Source: Cephalotus follicularis
Lineage: Eukaryota; Streptophyta; Magnoliopsida; Oxalidales; Cephalotaceae
Length of the DNA: 64,000 nt
Reading direction: 5' to 3'
NCBI GenBank assembly: GCA_001972305.1
Contig: BDDD01000432.1
Span: 779,069 to 843,068 of the forward strand
The notes below the pieces were generated by a model. The model was not told where the DNA came from. It saw nothing but the letters and a program-made list of their open reading frames with translations, and searched no databases. The translations under genes were made by a program, and so were the position numbers. Shown here piece after piece: positions 29,632-43,739 of this stretch (position 1 is its first letter; each line of letters starts with the position of its first letter).

Positions 29632-32600
29632 TGTCACGCCCCGAACCGCGAGGGTAAACCCCCATGATCTGACACGTAAGATACCTTCCATTCAGTCATT
29701 CAATCGTATAATTCATACTTCAAAAAGTGCTAAAAATTTAAAACTTTAAACAATCGTATTACAACAGCGGAATTAATCAATCCAAATAAAAACTAACTCT
29801 TAAAATCTCCTGAAATTTCGGCATGAAGTATTCGTTTATTGGACTAAACTCCCTGTAAAGAAAAACACATTTTATATCTTGGGCTTAGCCCTCAACAACC
29901 ACACTTCTGTAGAAGGAATCAGCAGTATATCAGAATATATGGAGACATACATTTCCTTTACATCAACACACATAAATCAAGCGCTGCCACAAGCTGGTAG
30001 GTCAAATACAGAAATAAACCATGTCTCTTTACAATAACCATATACATATCCATATTCAATATTTGTCCATTTACAAATACCACGTGTATACAAAGTAGGT
30101 CAGAGGAAATGTAAATCCTTACCCTGTGATTTAACATGGCTGGGCACTGCTGCGCGTCACCTAGACCTGAACCTGACCCATTATATTACAATGCAATGCA
30201 ATGGGTCAGCAACTCGAAGGTTGTGTAGGATACACATGTGAAAGGTACATATAGGAGTGCAGCAGATAAGTATGCCATATGAGATGCATGTATAATATGA
30301 GATATGTATGCACAACAATTGATATAAATCCTGCTATGAAATCTAGCATTTAGAAACTTGCCACTATCATCAACGTCCATATCATTCTAAAATCCTTTCA
30401 AGCGTATTGGCTCTTCTTGGCCTTCTCTGCCGAGGTAACAGACTAGGCGCTCTTGGAATCATAGGTAGAAGTCCTCATTGCACTGGCAGATTAGAGTAGC
30501 ATCCATAAGTAGAACAGGGAAGAGAAGATGGACATTCTCTAACACTGGTCTCTCTAGCTATGGCCACCATCAATGTCCATATACCATTACCATCCAAACC
30601 ATTACAAACCATAGCGATATGATCCATAACCATATCGTATCCTTTTCGTAACCATTCCATAACTACACAATTAATAGCCATTCTATCCATAACCGCATCC
30701 GTACAACAATTATGGAGGAAAGCTATATGATATGTCATGCGATGCAACAACATAACAGTATGTGAAGAATGTAACAAGGTAGCAGTATGCTGTGCATGTA
30801 ACCAATGTAATCATAAGTCATGTGTGAACAATATATATATATATGTGTATCAATATGCCATGTGATGTCATGTGTATAACTGGTAATCATGGGCAGCTTC
30901 AATATACCAGCCGTCCCTAAGCGGGGTATATTTAGCTAGTCCTAATCACATCAAGTCCATAGGCCTGCAGAAAATCCATATAACAATCAATATCAATCAC
31001 AGGGATAATCAGTCCATAGGGTCCATCCCACCATTGACGCACTTTTGGTGTCATGGAGGCGTGAGGAATGAGATAACACTGATCACGTCATTCATATCAT
31101 AGTTCATTGGGTCCTTCAATGGGGTGGGGTCAACGTAGTGTATTTGGAGCCTCCCAACGAGTGGGGTCCACGTAGTGTAATTGGGGCCTCCCAAAGAGTG
31201 GGGACCACGTATTGTATTTGGGGCCTCCCAATGAGTGGGGTCCACGTAGTGTATTATGATACTAGATAATGTGGTCTAACATTCATGACCTTCATGACGG
31301 AGGTAAGGATCAAGAATAGATTATCTCATTTAGGTCTCATACAATACAATCAATAATCCATCCCGTAGTTGTGACCCAAAATCATGTATGCCTTTAAATG
31401 ATAGGGACCATTTTGTAAAGGGTCTCATGGATCCACATCCGTCAAATCATATAAGATCAATTTCGTAGTCATAAATCATTTTTCATATTCAATGGCCATT
31501 TTCATTTCCATAATCCATTTTGTAATCAATTTTCATATATCATTTTATTGGTCCCTATCGAAGTTATAATGAATGGAAAGGAAGTCCAAATGGGAGAATC
31601 CGCATCCAGATGTCCCAATGGGACTATCCTAACCATTTGAAATCCATAAAAAAATGGAGAGGAAGTCCAAATAATATCAGATATCACAATGAAACAATCC
31701 TAACAATTTTTGAAACCCATTTGTATAAAATCCCCTTTTTATGAAACTTTCTTTAAAGATTCGTTTGCAGGTTGATTCATAGTTTAAAAATGTCACAAGA
31801 GGATTTTCATAGGCCACAAGGCCTTAGGGACGCTTCCTATGAAATCCATTTGTACAGAAATCCATTTTGGATCAAAACCATATAAAACAGTTGAGTTTAA
31901 CTAAAACAGGGTGTCAACAGTTTTAGAAAGCACAAGTACAAAGCGTCAATGGTTTGTTTGAAAGCATAAGGCGCCGACTGTTTGGTTTAACACATAAAAG
32001 CGTCGACAGTTAAGAAGAAAACGTCAACGGTTTTGGCAGAAATATCTTTTTGCAAAACAGTTCGCAATTTAGTGAAAACCATATCTAAAATAGTTCAAAG
32101 CCCTTTTTAAGATTCATCCCATAGCCCGTGAATTGAGAGAAGGCAAGAACTCATCTCCTCTCAATTCAACATCTAAACCTTATACCATATGCAATATACA
32201 CATCCATCTGTATACTCGTATGTATATATATACAATCATGCATCCATAAAATTACAATTTGTACACATATTAATCCATATAACCATTTAGAATGCATGAA
32301 TGCAATGCAAGTAGTATAACCTAATCTAGTGATCTATCATTCGTATACAACCGCCCCATACCGGTGTATACGAATGGGATCAAGGCGACCACCATCTGAG
32401 CACGTACCATCGGAGCAAATGTATACACTACCTGTTACAAATTGAGGTGCGAGTTGGGAGGGCTTGCAGCAGAATCGACAAACCGCTACCTCCTCTAAGC
32501 TTCACTCATCTTTATGAGCAAAGCTTCATCTTGTGTCAACATAATTCTCTTTCTTTTTGTATCACTGCAATAACCATCACATATTCGCTACGATCTACAC

Positions 32601-33618
32601 AAAGGCAGCAAAAACACATTGTCACCACCAGAATTATGGCCAGATTTCGGCCAACCCATCAGGGCTCCGGCCACGCCATAAACAGGTTCCACATTGAATG
32701 AGCTACACAAAACCGCTCAAGACTCACCGTGAATCAGAGCCAAATTGCCCTGTCACGGTCAACAGTGAGTTCAACTCACTGAGTTGACTTGCAGGTCATC
32801 CACAACTTCGGTCACCATCCGAAAACGTCACACAATCATCATATCAACACACCGCTGCCCGAGAATCGCCGAGACTCGGTGCTAATATCGCGGTTGTAAG
32901 CGACAGTGAGTTGGGTTTGCTGAGTCAACTTGGTAGCACAAATCCGGCCTATCCCGACCGAATGGCACCTAATCAGTCACTGAAATAGGTGTAGCCGGCC
33001 TACTAGGTGAAGACCGGACCCACCCACAACAATTACCGGTGGTGGAACGTACGGAAACAGCGACAGTGAGGCAAGGCATCAAGGAGAAGACAAAGGAAAA
33101 AGAAAAGAGAAGAGAAGAGAAGAGGAACGGAGGCATACTGTTGGCGGTGGAAGCTTTGACCGGTGTGCTCCTGGTCCGGCGCCATCGTTTTCTCTAGCGC
33201 CGAGCTCTCCCTCTCTCCCTTTCTCTCCCACTGCCCTTCTTCTTTCGCCCTCTCTCTTTCTCAAGCATGGGTGCCTTATGCGCCCGTGTGTTCTCCTTCT
33301 CCCTTTTATTCTTTTGCTTCCTCTTTAGTATTTACAAGCAAAATACTAAGGGCTGGGTCCCGATTAATCCGCAAATTGCGATATTAATTATCCGAACAAC
33401 TGCCAAAATATTCGCAATAATAATGTGAACATAGGGTCGCACTGTCGCGCATTAAAAATAGGGTTTATTAGCCAATCTGGGCCTTATAATTGCGGGCTTC
33501 AGTACGCAATATCTATTATTGCCTCGGGCTTCCATTGGGATTCGTTACAGCAATACGCTGTGCCAAATATTACAACAATTATTTATGCAATTATTGTTAT
33601 AAAATTCGGGGCATTACA
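29632..33618 (-). repeat. Left (3') LTR of gypsy G
   Basis: The LTR is 3987 bp. It holds a ~37-bp minisatellite (31120-31255), a group of GCGTCGACAGTT-like motifs (about 31905-32040) and a CT-rich region (about 33200-33300). The frames inside are chance frames of repeats and CT-rich DNA. Confidence 0.9.
31120..31255 (+). repeat. 37-bp minisatellite in the G LTR (left copy)
   Basis: Four units are built around GGGGTCCACGTAGTGTATTT followed by GGGGCCTCCCAA and CGAGT. Confidence 0.85.
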
Positions 33619-35794
33619 TCCTCCCTTCCTAATAGAAATCTCGTCCCGTGATTCCCTAGGTTAAAACATGTGAAGGTAGAATGTTTCATTCCTTCCTCAT
33701 GTCCCGTGTGGTTTTCTCAAGTCCATAACATTGTTATAACACTTCCATTAACAAAATACCCTTCTTTCTCAACTGTTTGATTCGACGATTGATCATCCAG
33801 AAAGGTATCTCTCCAAGCTTGTATCCATCCTTAACTCTATCCACTTATATTGTAGCACGTGAGAAGGATCTGGATGATATACTCTGAGTATTGAGATATG
33901 GACACCTTATGAAATACATGATCTTCCTGTGTGAATTCTGCTAACGGCAGAAGTCCATTACAAATGTTATCCCTATCCATCACGCTTCTGTGATGCCACC
34001 CTGATCCAGGGCATATACTCTACCTCACACAGTAGGTTCCGATCCCGTAGGCTGAGGGGTAAGGCAAGCCTATAGGATATTCTGCCCACTCTTTTGGCAT
34101 ATCATTCCAACAAATTGAGCTACAGATCTCGGCACATCTTGCTAATCGCTGGATGTACTGAGAAACTAGAGCGATAAACTGTGACTACCGCTCCTCTGTC
34201 AGCTTTTCGTTGAAAATGGCACAAACTCTACGCTGGGGATCTTCTCAACTCATCACCATGAACCAAAAATTCGGGTTTGAATCCATTTTGATCATGTAAT
34301 GCAGCATTAAGCAACTCACCGTCCAGCCCTTGAGCCTCTCAATTGTATCCATCAACCATGGTCGTGCTTGAACTTAGGAGACCTTCAAGCAAGCTAATCG
34401 GTGACTTAAGAGGTCTGCCACCACATTAGCCTAACCTGGGTGATATTGGATCTCACAGATGTAACCATGGAGCAACTCCATCCACCTTCTTTGTCTCATA
34501 TTTAGATCCTTCCAGGAGAAAGGATGTTTTGGACCTTGTGATATGTGAAAACCTTATCTTTATGCCGCATAGATAGGATCTCCATTGGCGAAGCGCATGG
34601 CTAACGCGGAAAATTCTAGGTCATGAGTGGAATAACTCACACATGAGGCTCCAACTTTCCTTAAGACATAGGCTCTTACTTCCCCATATAACCTCAAAAC
34701 ACAATCCAAACCATTTCCTTCCCGTGTTAATCGGTTCAAAGTGTAGTAATCCATGAGAGTCCTTCGAAAAGGCGGCGGTAATAGTCCGCTAAGCCAGAAA
34801 CCACGGGCTATTGTCACGTTTATCGACCATTTCTAATCCCTTGCTACTTCTATCCTCGTTAGGTTCACAAATGAACCAACACTGAAGACAACGTGACCAA
34901 GGAAACTACCTCCGATAACCAAATTCATATTTGCTGAATTGGCATACCATTGGTGATTTTGCAAGACCTGCCATGTTTAGTGCATCCGTTTTCCATGACA
35001 TTCCGTAGACTTGGAATGCACTAACCCATCATCGAAGGAGAATACGATGAACTGGTCAAGATATGGACTACACACCCCTTTTAAAAGGTTCATGAATCTG
35101 GTTGGGCCATTGGCCACCCCAAAATGACATTACGATCAACTCATAAGGTCCATATCATGACTTGGGGGCTGTCGATAACAATACATATCCGTATTAATCC
35201 ATCTCTGTAATCACTCCCAATTCATCCATCGGCAACACTACCGGATTGCTTAGCAAGATCGTTGATCTGTGGGTTAGGGCAAAACCTCTTAGCTCACCTT
35301 GCTTCCATGCTAACCATATTAGGTGTTATCCTTGATAACCCAATAGACTTAGCCTCAAATTGGCTACCGTCAATTTTCAGCCACTTGCCGCTGCACCATT
35401 GCATTCGTTTGGCCATCATGCCATACATCTCTCTTGAATAATCACTAGGCTCTTCTTGAGTCAAAACAACATGCTCTGTTTCTTGGGCCGCACTTTCTTT
35501 TCCTCTTGTCGTTCAATACATCTATTGGCTCGGGTACGTCTCATCAACGGCCCGACTCTATCTCCTCTTGCAGTTCTTCCATGTCGACCTTCCATATTCT
35601 ACCTTGTATAAGAGACAACAATCATCTATCAACTTTCATAACCATAATTCCAAGAGACTCCATATAACACTTATCATTCCGCTACTCCAAGTAACTCCAA
35701 ATATAGCACTTTATCTCCATCAATCATTCTCAATTCCACTAGCCGAGGACCCTATCCTGGAGTATCCAGCATAGGACCGGCTATAATACCAAGC
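33619..35794 (-). pseudogene. Gypsy G internal region, decayed pol
   Basis: In the minus direction only scraps of pol can be read: a reverse-transcriptase/RNase H trace near 34560-34817 (STHDLEFSALAMRFANGD, compare the usual HDLELAAV) and a neighbouring block near 34870-35100. There is no long frame, no YIDD motif and no integrase. Next to the right LTR, TTGGTATTATAGCC in the minus direction is a decayed iMet primer site. Confidence 0.6.
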
Positions 35795-38700
35795 TGCCAC
35801 GCCCCGAACTTCGAGGGTAAACCCCCACAATCTGACGCGTGAGATACCTTCCATTCAGTCATTCAATCGTATAATTCATACTCCAAAAAGTGCTAAAAAT
35901 TTAAAAATTTAAACAATCGTATTACAATAGTGTAATTAATCAATCCAAATAAAAACTAACTCTTAAAATCTCTCAAAATTTTGGCATGAAGTATTCGTTT
36001 ATCGGACTAAACTCCCTGCAAAGAAAAATACATTTTATATATTGGGCTTAGCCCTCAACAACCACACTCCCGTAGGAGGAATCAGCAGTATATTAGAATA
36101 TATGGACCCATCCATTTCCTTTACATCAACAAACATAAATCAAGCGCTGCCACAAGTCGGTAGGTCAAATACAGAAATAAACCATGTCTCTTTACAATAA
36201 CCATATACATATCCATATTCAATATTTGTCCATTTACAAACACCACATGCATACAAAGTAGGTCAGAGGAAATGTAAATCCTTACCCTGCGATTTAACAT
36301 GGCTGGTCACTGCTGCGCAACACCTGGACCTGAACCTGACCCATTACATTACAATACAATGCAATGGGTTAGCAACCCGAAGGTTGTGTAGGATACACAT
36401 GTGCATGGTACATATAGGAGTGTAACAGATAAGTATGCCATATGAGATGCATGTACAATATGAGAGATGTATGCATGACAATCGATATAAATCCTGGTAT
36501 GAAATCTAACATTTAGAAACTTTCCACTATCATCAATGTCCATATCATTCTAAATTCCTTTCAAGCGTATTGGCTCCTCTCGGCCTTCTCTGCCGAGGTA
36601 AAAGACTAGGCGCTCTTGGTATCCTAGGCAGAAGTCCTCATTCCACTGGTAGATTAGAGTAGCATCCGTAAGTAGAACAGGGAAGAGAAGATGGACATTC
36701 TCTAACACTGGTCTCTCTAGCTACAGCCACCATCATTGTCCATATACCATTACCATCCGGACCATTACAAACCATAACGATATGATCCATAACCATATCG
36801 TATCCTTTTCGTAACCATTCCATAACTGCATGATTCGTAGCCATTCGATCCATAACCGCAACCGTACAACCCATATGGAGGAAAGCTATATGATATGTCA
36901 TACGATGCAACAACATAACAGTATGTGAAGAATGTAACAGGGTAGCAGTATGCTGTGCACGTAACCAATGAAATCATAAGTCATGTGTGAACAATACATA
37001 TATGTGTATCAATATGCCATGTGATGTAATGTGTATAAATGGAAATTGTGAACAGCTTCAATATACCAGTCATCCCTAGTCCTAACCGCGTTAAGCCCAT
37101 AGGCCTGCAGACAATCCATACAACAATCAATATCAATCATAGGGACAATCAGTCCGTAGGGTCCATCCCGCCATTGACGCACTTTTGGTGTCGTGGAGTT
37201 GTGAGGAATGAGATAACATTGACCACGCCGTTCATATCATAGTTCATTGGGTCCTGCAACGAGGTGGGGTCCACATAGTGTATTTCGGGCATCCTAACGA
37301 GTGGGGTCTACGTAGTCTATTTGGGGCCTCCCAACGAGTAGGGTCCACATAGTGTAATTAGGGCCTCCCAACGAGTGGGGTCCACATAGTGTAATTGGGG
37401 CCTCCCAATGAATGGGGTCCATGTAATGTATTTGGGGCCTCCCAACCAGTGGGGTCCATGTATTGTATTTTGATACTAGATAATGTGGTCTAGAATTCAT
37501 GACCTTCATGACGGAGGTGAGGATCATGAATGGGTTATCTCATTTAGGTCTCATACAATACAATCAATAATCCATCCCGCAGTTATGACCCAAAATCATG
37601 TTATGCCTTTAAATGATAGGGACCATTTTGTAAAGGATCTCGTGGATCCACATCCGTCAAATCATATAAGATCAATTTTGTAGTCATAAATCATTTTTCA
37701 TATTCAATGGCCATTTTCATTTCCATAATCCATTTTATAGTCAATTTTCATATATCATTTGATTGGTCCCTATCGAAGTTATAATGAATGGAAAGGAAGT
37801 CCAAATGGGAGAATCCGCGTCCAGATGTCCCAATGGTACTATCCTAACCATTTGAAATCCATAAAATAATGGAGAGGAATTCCAAATAAGATATCCGCAT
37901 CCAGATATCCCAATGGAACTATCCTAACCATTTTTGAAACCCATTTGTATAAAATCCCCTTTTTATGAAACTTTCTTTAAAGATTCATTTGAAGGTTGAT
38001 CCGTACTCTAAAAATGTCACAAGAGGATTTTCGTAAGCTACAAGGCCTTAGGGAGGCTTCCTATGAAATCCATTTGTATAGAAATCTATTTCGGATCAAA
38101 ACCATATAAAACAGTTGAGTTTAACTAAAACAGGGGACTAAGCGTGCTTAGCCCTGGGTGTCGATAGTTTTAGAAAGCACAAGTATAAAGTGTCAACGGT
38201 TTGTTTGAAAGCATGAGGCGACAACTGTTTGGTTTAACACATAAAAGCGTCAACAGTAAAGAAGAAAGCGTCGACGTTTTTTAAAGAAATATCTTTTTGC
38301 AAAACAGTTCATAATTCAGTGAAAACCATATCTAAAATAGTTCAAAGCCCTTTTTAAGATTCAACGCATAGCTTGTGAATTGAGAGAAGGCAAGAACCCA
38401 TCTCCTCTCAATTCAACATCTAAACCTTATACCATATGAAATATACACATCCATCTGTATACTCGTATGTATATATATACAATCATGCATTCATACAATT
38501 ACAATTCGTACACATATCAATCAATATAACCATTTAGAATGCATGAATGCAATGCAAGTAGAATAACCTACTCTAGTGATCTACCATTCGTATACAACCA
38601 TCCCACACCGGCGTATACGAATGGGATGAAGGCTACAGCCATCTGAGTACGTAACATCGAAGGAAATGTATACCCTACTTGTTACCAATTGAGGTGCAAG

Positions 38701-39847
38701 TTGGGAGGACTTACAGCAGAATCGACGAACCGCTTCCTCCTCTAAGCTTCACTCGTCGTTACGAGCACAGCTCCATCTTGTGTAAACATAATTCTATTTA
38801 TCTTTGTATCACTGCAATAACCATCACATATTCATTACGATCTACACAAAGCCAGCAAATACACATTATCGTCATCAGAATTCTGGCCAGATTCTGGCCA
38901 ACCCATCGGGGCTTCTGCCACACCATAAACAGGTTCCATATTGAATGAGCCACATAAATTCTCTTAATACTCGTCGTGAATCGGCGCCGAAATGCCCTGT
39001 CACGGTCGGCAGTGAGTCCAACTCACTGAGTTGACTCGCCGGTCATCAATAACTTCGGTCACCACCCGAAAATGCCACACAATCATCATATCAACACACC
39101 GCTGCCTGAGAATCACCGAGACTCGGCGCTAATAGCGTGATCATAGGCGGCAGCGAGTTGGGTTCGTTGAGTCAACTCGGCAGCACAAATCTGGCCGATC
39201 CTGACCGAATGGCACCTAATCAGTCACTGAAATAGGTGTAGCCGGCCTTCTAGGTGAAGACCGAACCCACCCGCGATAATTATCATTGGTGGAACGCTCG
39301 ACAACGGTGATAGTGACGCAATGTGTCAGGGAGAAGACAAAGGAAAAAGAAAAGAGACGAGAAGAGAAGAGGAAAGGAGGCATACCGTCGACGGTGAAGG
39401 CTCTAACTGGTGAGCTCCTGGTCTGGCACCGAGCTCTCCCTCTCTCCCTTTCTCTCCCACTGCCCTTTTTCTCTTGCCATGTCTCTTTCTCATGCATGGG
39501 TGCCTTATGCACTCGTGTTTTCTCCTTCTCCCTTTTATTCTTTTGCTTCCTCTTTAGTATTTACAGGCAAAATACTAAGGTCTGGTTCCCAATTAATCCG
39601 CAAATTGCGATATTAATTATCCGAACAACCCCCAAAATATTCACAATAATAATGCGAATATAGGGTTGCATTGTCACGTATTAAAAATAGGCTTTATTAT
39701 CCAATTTGGGTCTCATGATTGCGGGCTTCAGTACGCAATATCTGTTATTGCCTCGGGCTTCCAATTGCCTTCGTTACAACAATACGCTGTGCTAAATATT
39801 ACAACAATTATTTATACCATTATTGTTATAAAATTCGGGGCATTGCA
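35795..39847 (-). repeat. Right (5') LTR of gypsy G
   Basis: The LTR is 4053 bp and parallels the left LTR throughout, with many substitutions and small indels. The minisatellite is larger here (37262-37466, about six units) and the GCGTCGACG motif group is at about 38158-38282. An extra segment at about 38135-38155 is absent from the left copy. Confidence 0.9.
37262..37466 (+). repeat. 37-bp minisatellite in the G LTR (right copy)
   Basis: About six units of the same repeat as at 31120. The left LTR has four, so the array has changed in copy number since insertion. Confidence 0.85.
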
Positions 39848-42540
39848 TTCCTAGACTGCCAAGCGTTGACACTTAAGGAGGCCTGGGGAGGGCTTTTTAG
39901 GTACTGCCTTTTTAAGCGGTGAAACTTTGATATAAGCTTCGACGATTTGATCTAAGAGTGGATGCTTAGTTAACCACTTATTCTTGAATAAAGCGTCGAC
40001 CATTATGAGATCCTGGGCATAGATTAAGGCTTTTGCCTAGCTAGGCAGCGACATATAACATTGACACATAAGGCTTGATGTGTTTTAGAAAATTCTGTTT
40101 TGCGAATTTTCACTTGGTTTTTTAAATGGTTTTCTTTCGAGACCTTCCTAAGCCCGTGTGTATCTTTAAAAACATTGTTTTAACTTGGTTTTAATTCGAA
40201 TTGTTCTTGGATCAATCTTATTAATGTTTCTCCAACTTTCACTTCTAAATTGATTTAGTTTATGCAATCGAAGGTCCTTCTTCGATTGTACTTCCTTGAG
40301 GACCTTTCCAGGCACGAGTCTTGCTTTCATAAACATGATTTATAACCGTTTTCACATGTTTCTTTTTGGAACTCCTTCCAGTGACCTTTACAAGTTATTT
40401 TTGAAGTGTTTTGCTGTACATCAGCCAAGTGATGTTTATTAAATGGTTTTACATTGTTTTTCCATGACTGGCTAAGAAAAGAGTTTTGAATTTTTTTTTG
40501 ACTTTAAATAAAGAGACGAGCTTTACTAAATGGAATCCAACTGTTTTGAGCATTCTATCATACATCAATGGTGGCCCAGCCTTTGGTAAATGTTTTATTG
40601 AGTTTTTTAAGGATTTTTGTCCTATTCTATACACTACAACATTTATGATTGCATTGTATGAGATTTTATATGATAGACACAACAGTGACAAGTTTACTTG
40701 ATTGGGACTTGGTGATTGGACAATGAGAGATCCTAATTTTTATGAAGGTTCTTTCTGACTTTATTGATGTGGACACCACATGATAAATGCCAGCTGGATT
40801 ACATCATGATGTGGGCACCGCATGTGATGTTAATCCCTTTAGCTAGATCATGATGTAGATGCTACATGAGGCTAGTTGTTTTGACCTTATGATGTAAATA
40901 CTACATGTGAGGCATATTGTTGGACCATGATGTGGACATTGCATATGGCACCAACCTTTCTAGTTTAGTTCATGCTTGTGGACACTACAGATGACTAGAC
41001 TACCTAACCATGATGTGGACACTACATATGGGTCGGGATGGAAGAGCATTGACAGGTTGATAGAGATGGAGTAGACCGTTGACACGTGGAATGAAATTAC
41101 ATCTCAGAAAGTGCCTTGATTGATGTAGCTTGTATGCGAGACAACTTGATTACTTATCTATTATAGATGTATGGCTAGGAATTGTATGGTTAGGGCTTAT
41201 CGCATATGTATCTGGTATGGGATGATTGTCATATGGATAATCGATCATAATTAGCATTTATGCATATAACATGCCATGCATATACCTGTATATATCATAC
41301 ACATCATTATATATAGGGTTTTTTTGCCAACCTTCCTTAGCTAAGCCATTAATAGGCAATGTTGTTCAAATGAGAGATCATTTAGAGGTGGACGGTGACA
41401 GAGGTATTGAGGAGACCAGGACTTTCTTGAAGACAGTCATCTATCATATTAATTATCAGACATACTAGCATTTGTAGTTGATTCAGACATGTATGCTACA
41501 CGATTGTATTCATATATGGGTATTTGATGATTATATATGTGAGTTGACCAGTTACTTTAACACTATTTGTATATATTGGGTTGGTTTATCACGTATATGA
41601 CATATGTGATTGCCAATTGTTCTATCTTTTAAGAATATTGAATGATTATAGTTTTCCGTGTTATGAGTATTCTTTGTAATAATTTTAAAGTCTAGTGTAT
41701 TTTAGAGATAAGTATGCTAGTGAAGGACCAAATGAAAAAAAAGGATATGTTGCGACTCACGTCTGGGGGCAACCTCGGGTTTGGGGAATGACATTTATAA
41801 TAATGGAGGTTCATGTTGTGTGGAGGTGGAAGTTTGTGTGGGTATTTTGGTGAGGCAGTGGCTTTCGGGCCACTTTATGGGTTACAGGTTTCAAGGGGCT
41901 CCTGTTTTGGTGGCAGTGGCTGCGTTGGGTAAAGGTAGGTAGTGCTTCAGAGTCGCTGGGTTTGTGGAGGTGTGGTTTAAATGGAGTGGATGTTGTTTGA
42001 ATTGGGTGGTTAAGTTGTGTTTTTTTGCTAATGTAAAACCTCTGCCGCTTTCTTTGAAATCTCTAATGCATTTTATACTTAGTGTTTAGTTCACAAAGCT
42101 AAATTCCAGTGTTTTGCAATGATATTGTAGATTCTTGGATTTTGTGTGGCTGTATGATTATGTATTTTCATGTAACCTTGTATTATTTGCACGGGTTGTA
42201 ATTCTGGTTCTATTTTGACTATATCAATTCACTCCAAAATAGACATAGGCTACATATGATGTCATAGTTTATGTTATGCAATTGATTGATGAATTGAAAT
42301 TTGTATGAGAATTAGTAACTGTGTATAATATATGAATGTGATATCGACTTATAATTGGTTGTTGTTAAAGAGATTGAATGAGACTAATTATGACTCATTG
42401 ATAATTGGTTTTTGTTGATTGTATAAACCATATGATTGAGGTCTCTTGACACGAAACCAAGAGTGAGTTGTTGAAATTATTTTTGTTGTTATGTTCTACA
42501 AGTTTGTATAACCATAAGTCCAATTTATAGGGAGACAGTC
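39848..42540. other. LTR-like non-coding DNA
   Basis: At 39860-40075 there are scattered motifs of the type GCGTTGACAC, AAGCGTCGACCATT and ATTGACACATAAG, like those in the G and family-S LTRs. At 40760-41030 a hairpin repeat array lies (separate entry). From 41050 to 42540 I see AT-rich DNA with no repeats or coding signal. I infer LTR or untranslated DNA of an older gypsy element that G entered. Confidence 0.4.
40760..41030 (+). repeat. Seven-copy imperfect hairpin array
   Basis: Units such as ATGTGGACACCACAT, ATGTGGGCACCGCATGT, ATGTAGATGCTACAT, ATGTAAATACTACAT and ATGTGGACACTACAT are spaced about 35-60 bp. Each is a small inverted repeat around three bases, and several base changes occur on both arms. 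Confidence 0.7.
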
Positions 42541-43160
42541 ATTCATGATTCATTCAATAGGGGTTGTTGATGCAGAAATCAAATTCACAACAGTCCTCCA
42601 CGTGTGGAGGTTTGATTTGTCAGAAAAAGCGTTGGATGCTCCAAAAAAGGTACTGGGTTTGAGTTTTCTGGTCTTCCCTGCACACACAAAAAGTAAACTA
42701 TAGAAAGTCCAGGAATTTTTACTCCTGGGGACCTCCGATGCTTAAGTCAGTTGATAGTAGAGAAGATAAAGCGTGTATGGTAGATTGGCGAACCCCCTAT
42801 AGTTTTTCTTGGGGGTATTTATAGTTGTACCTGTCGTAACTCCCCCTCAATCGTTAACATCATGAAGGAGGTTATTGGTCCCTTGGAAACGTCTCCGACT
42901 TTCTTGGCCATTTCCTTCTCTCATAATGGAGGCATTATATCCCTATCAAGACCTAGATTTTGGGCATTTACTCGTGTATCTGTGGCCCCAAGTGACACGT
43001 GTTAGTGCTCTATTTGTCTAAAAATTTTCCCATATAATATGCCCCACTGGTCCTTCTTCTCTGAACTTTGCAGAGGTGGAGGAGCATTTATGAGGTGGTA
43101 CTCATGGAGAGAGGTAGTTGACAAAACCCTTGCAGAATTCAAAACTTCGTCTGAGTTTCT
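42541..43160 (+). repeat. Promoter/LTR-like remnant before the gag-like fragment
   Basis: TATTTATAGTTG at about 42818 follows a TTCTTGGGGG stretch, then CCCCCTCAATCG and a leader to the gag-like frame. It resembles a gypsy LTR or leader but its ends are not found. Confidence 0.35.
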
Positions 43161-43592
43161 TTGGCTGCGGCCGTGGAAGACTTCAAGGCTTCAACAGATT
43201 TTTGGGGAACAATAGATAAGGCCGCAAACCAGTGTAAGGATTCTGCAGCTTTTGGGGAGGAAGTCTTTGTGGAGTCTATGCCATATTTTTGTTGGGGTTT
43301 CTATATTTGCCGTAACTGGGTGACTGCTCTTCATCTTGAGGTTCCTCTGACTACTATTATATATTGTGAGTCAGCGGGAGACTTCGACTTTCTTCCTGAA
43401 GGGATAGAGGCCTAGGAGGGGAAAGTTCACCCTATTCTGCAGGAGAAAGAGTCATAGAGGGAAGAGCTTCTAGATTTGACTGTCCCATCCTCCGCTGATT
43501 ATGCCGAGGAGCTTCCTTCTTCTGAGCCTGCTTTAGAGACCGTTGTTTCTCCTCAGCTCGAAGATGTTCAGAACCCTTCTCTAGAGGCTTAG
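43161..43592 (+). pseudogene. C-terminal fragment of a Transposase_28-type gag-like ORF
   Basis: From 43161 the frame reads VEDFKASTDFWGTIDKAANQ ... VESMPYFCWGFYICRNWVTA, a stop after FLPEGIEA at 43415, then more acidic sequence (LDLTVPSSADYAEELPSSEP) to about 43592. The 'GF..C...' plus acidic tail is the C-terminal style of Transposase_28-type gag-like proteins, of which the minus-strand ORF at 17771-19365 shows the N-terminus. An AATAAAA (about 43654) lies ~60 bp after it. Truncated and with stops. Confidence 0.45.
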
Positions 43593-43739
43593 CTTCTGTA
43601 TTTCTATTTGCATGGTACCTTTGTATTTTTGTAATTGTTACTCTGGCAATGCAATAAAACTTTGTTTTTTGTTTCATTTAGTCTGGCGTCTCGAAACTTT
43701 GTCGATTTGAGCTCTTCAATTCCCTAAGGAAAATTTGTA

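Larger units (their letters stand above)
29632..39847 (-). mobile_element. Gypsy element G with ~4-kb LTRs
   Basis: Left LTR 29632-33618 (TGTCACGCCCCGAAC to GGGGCATTACA) and right LTR 35795-39847 (TGCCACGCCCCGAAC to GGGGCATTGCA). TTCCT is duplicated at 29627-29631 and 39848-39852. The direction is minus: a reversed primer-site trace (ATAATACCA) is next to the right LTR, and TCCTCCCTTCCTAATAG, a reversed purine tract, is next to the left LTR. The internal region is only 2.2 kb, so most of the element is LTR. It cannot move by itself. Confidence 0.9.

Noticed and set aside
33079..33387. Frames in CT-rich DNA (also 39216-39663)
   Set aside because: Low-complexity Ser/Leu or Arg/Glu strings in both LTRs of gypsy G; frames differ between the two LTR copies.
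43161..43592. Host gene with its own TATA box and AATAAA signal
   Set aside because: An internal stop, lack of an N-terminal domain and likeness to Transposase_28-type gag-like tails favour a retroelement fragment.
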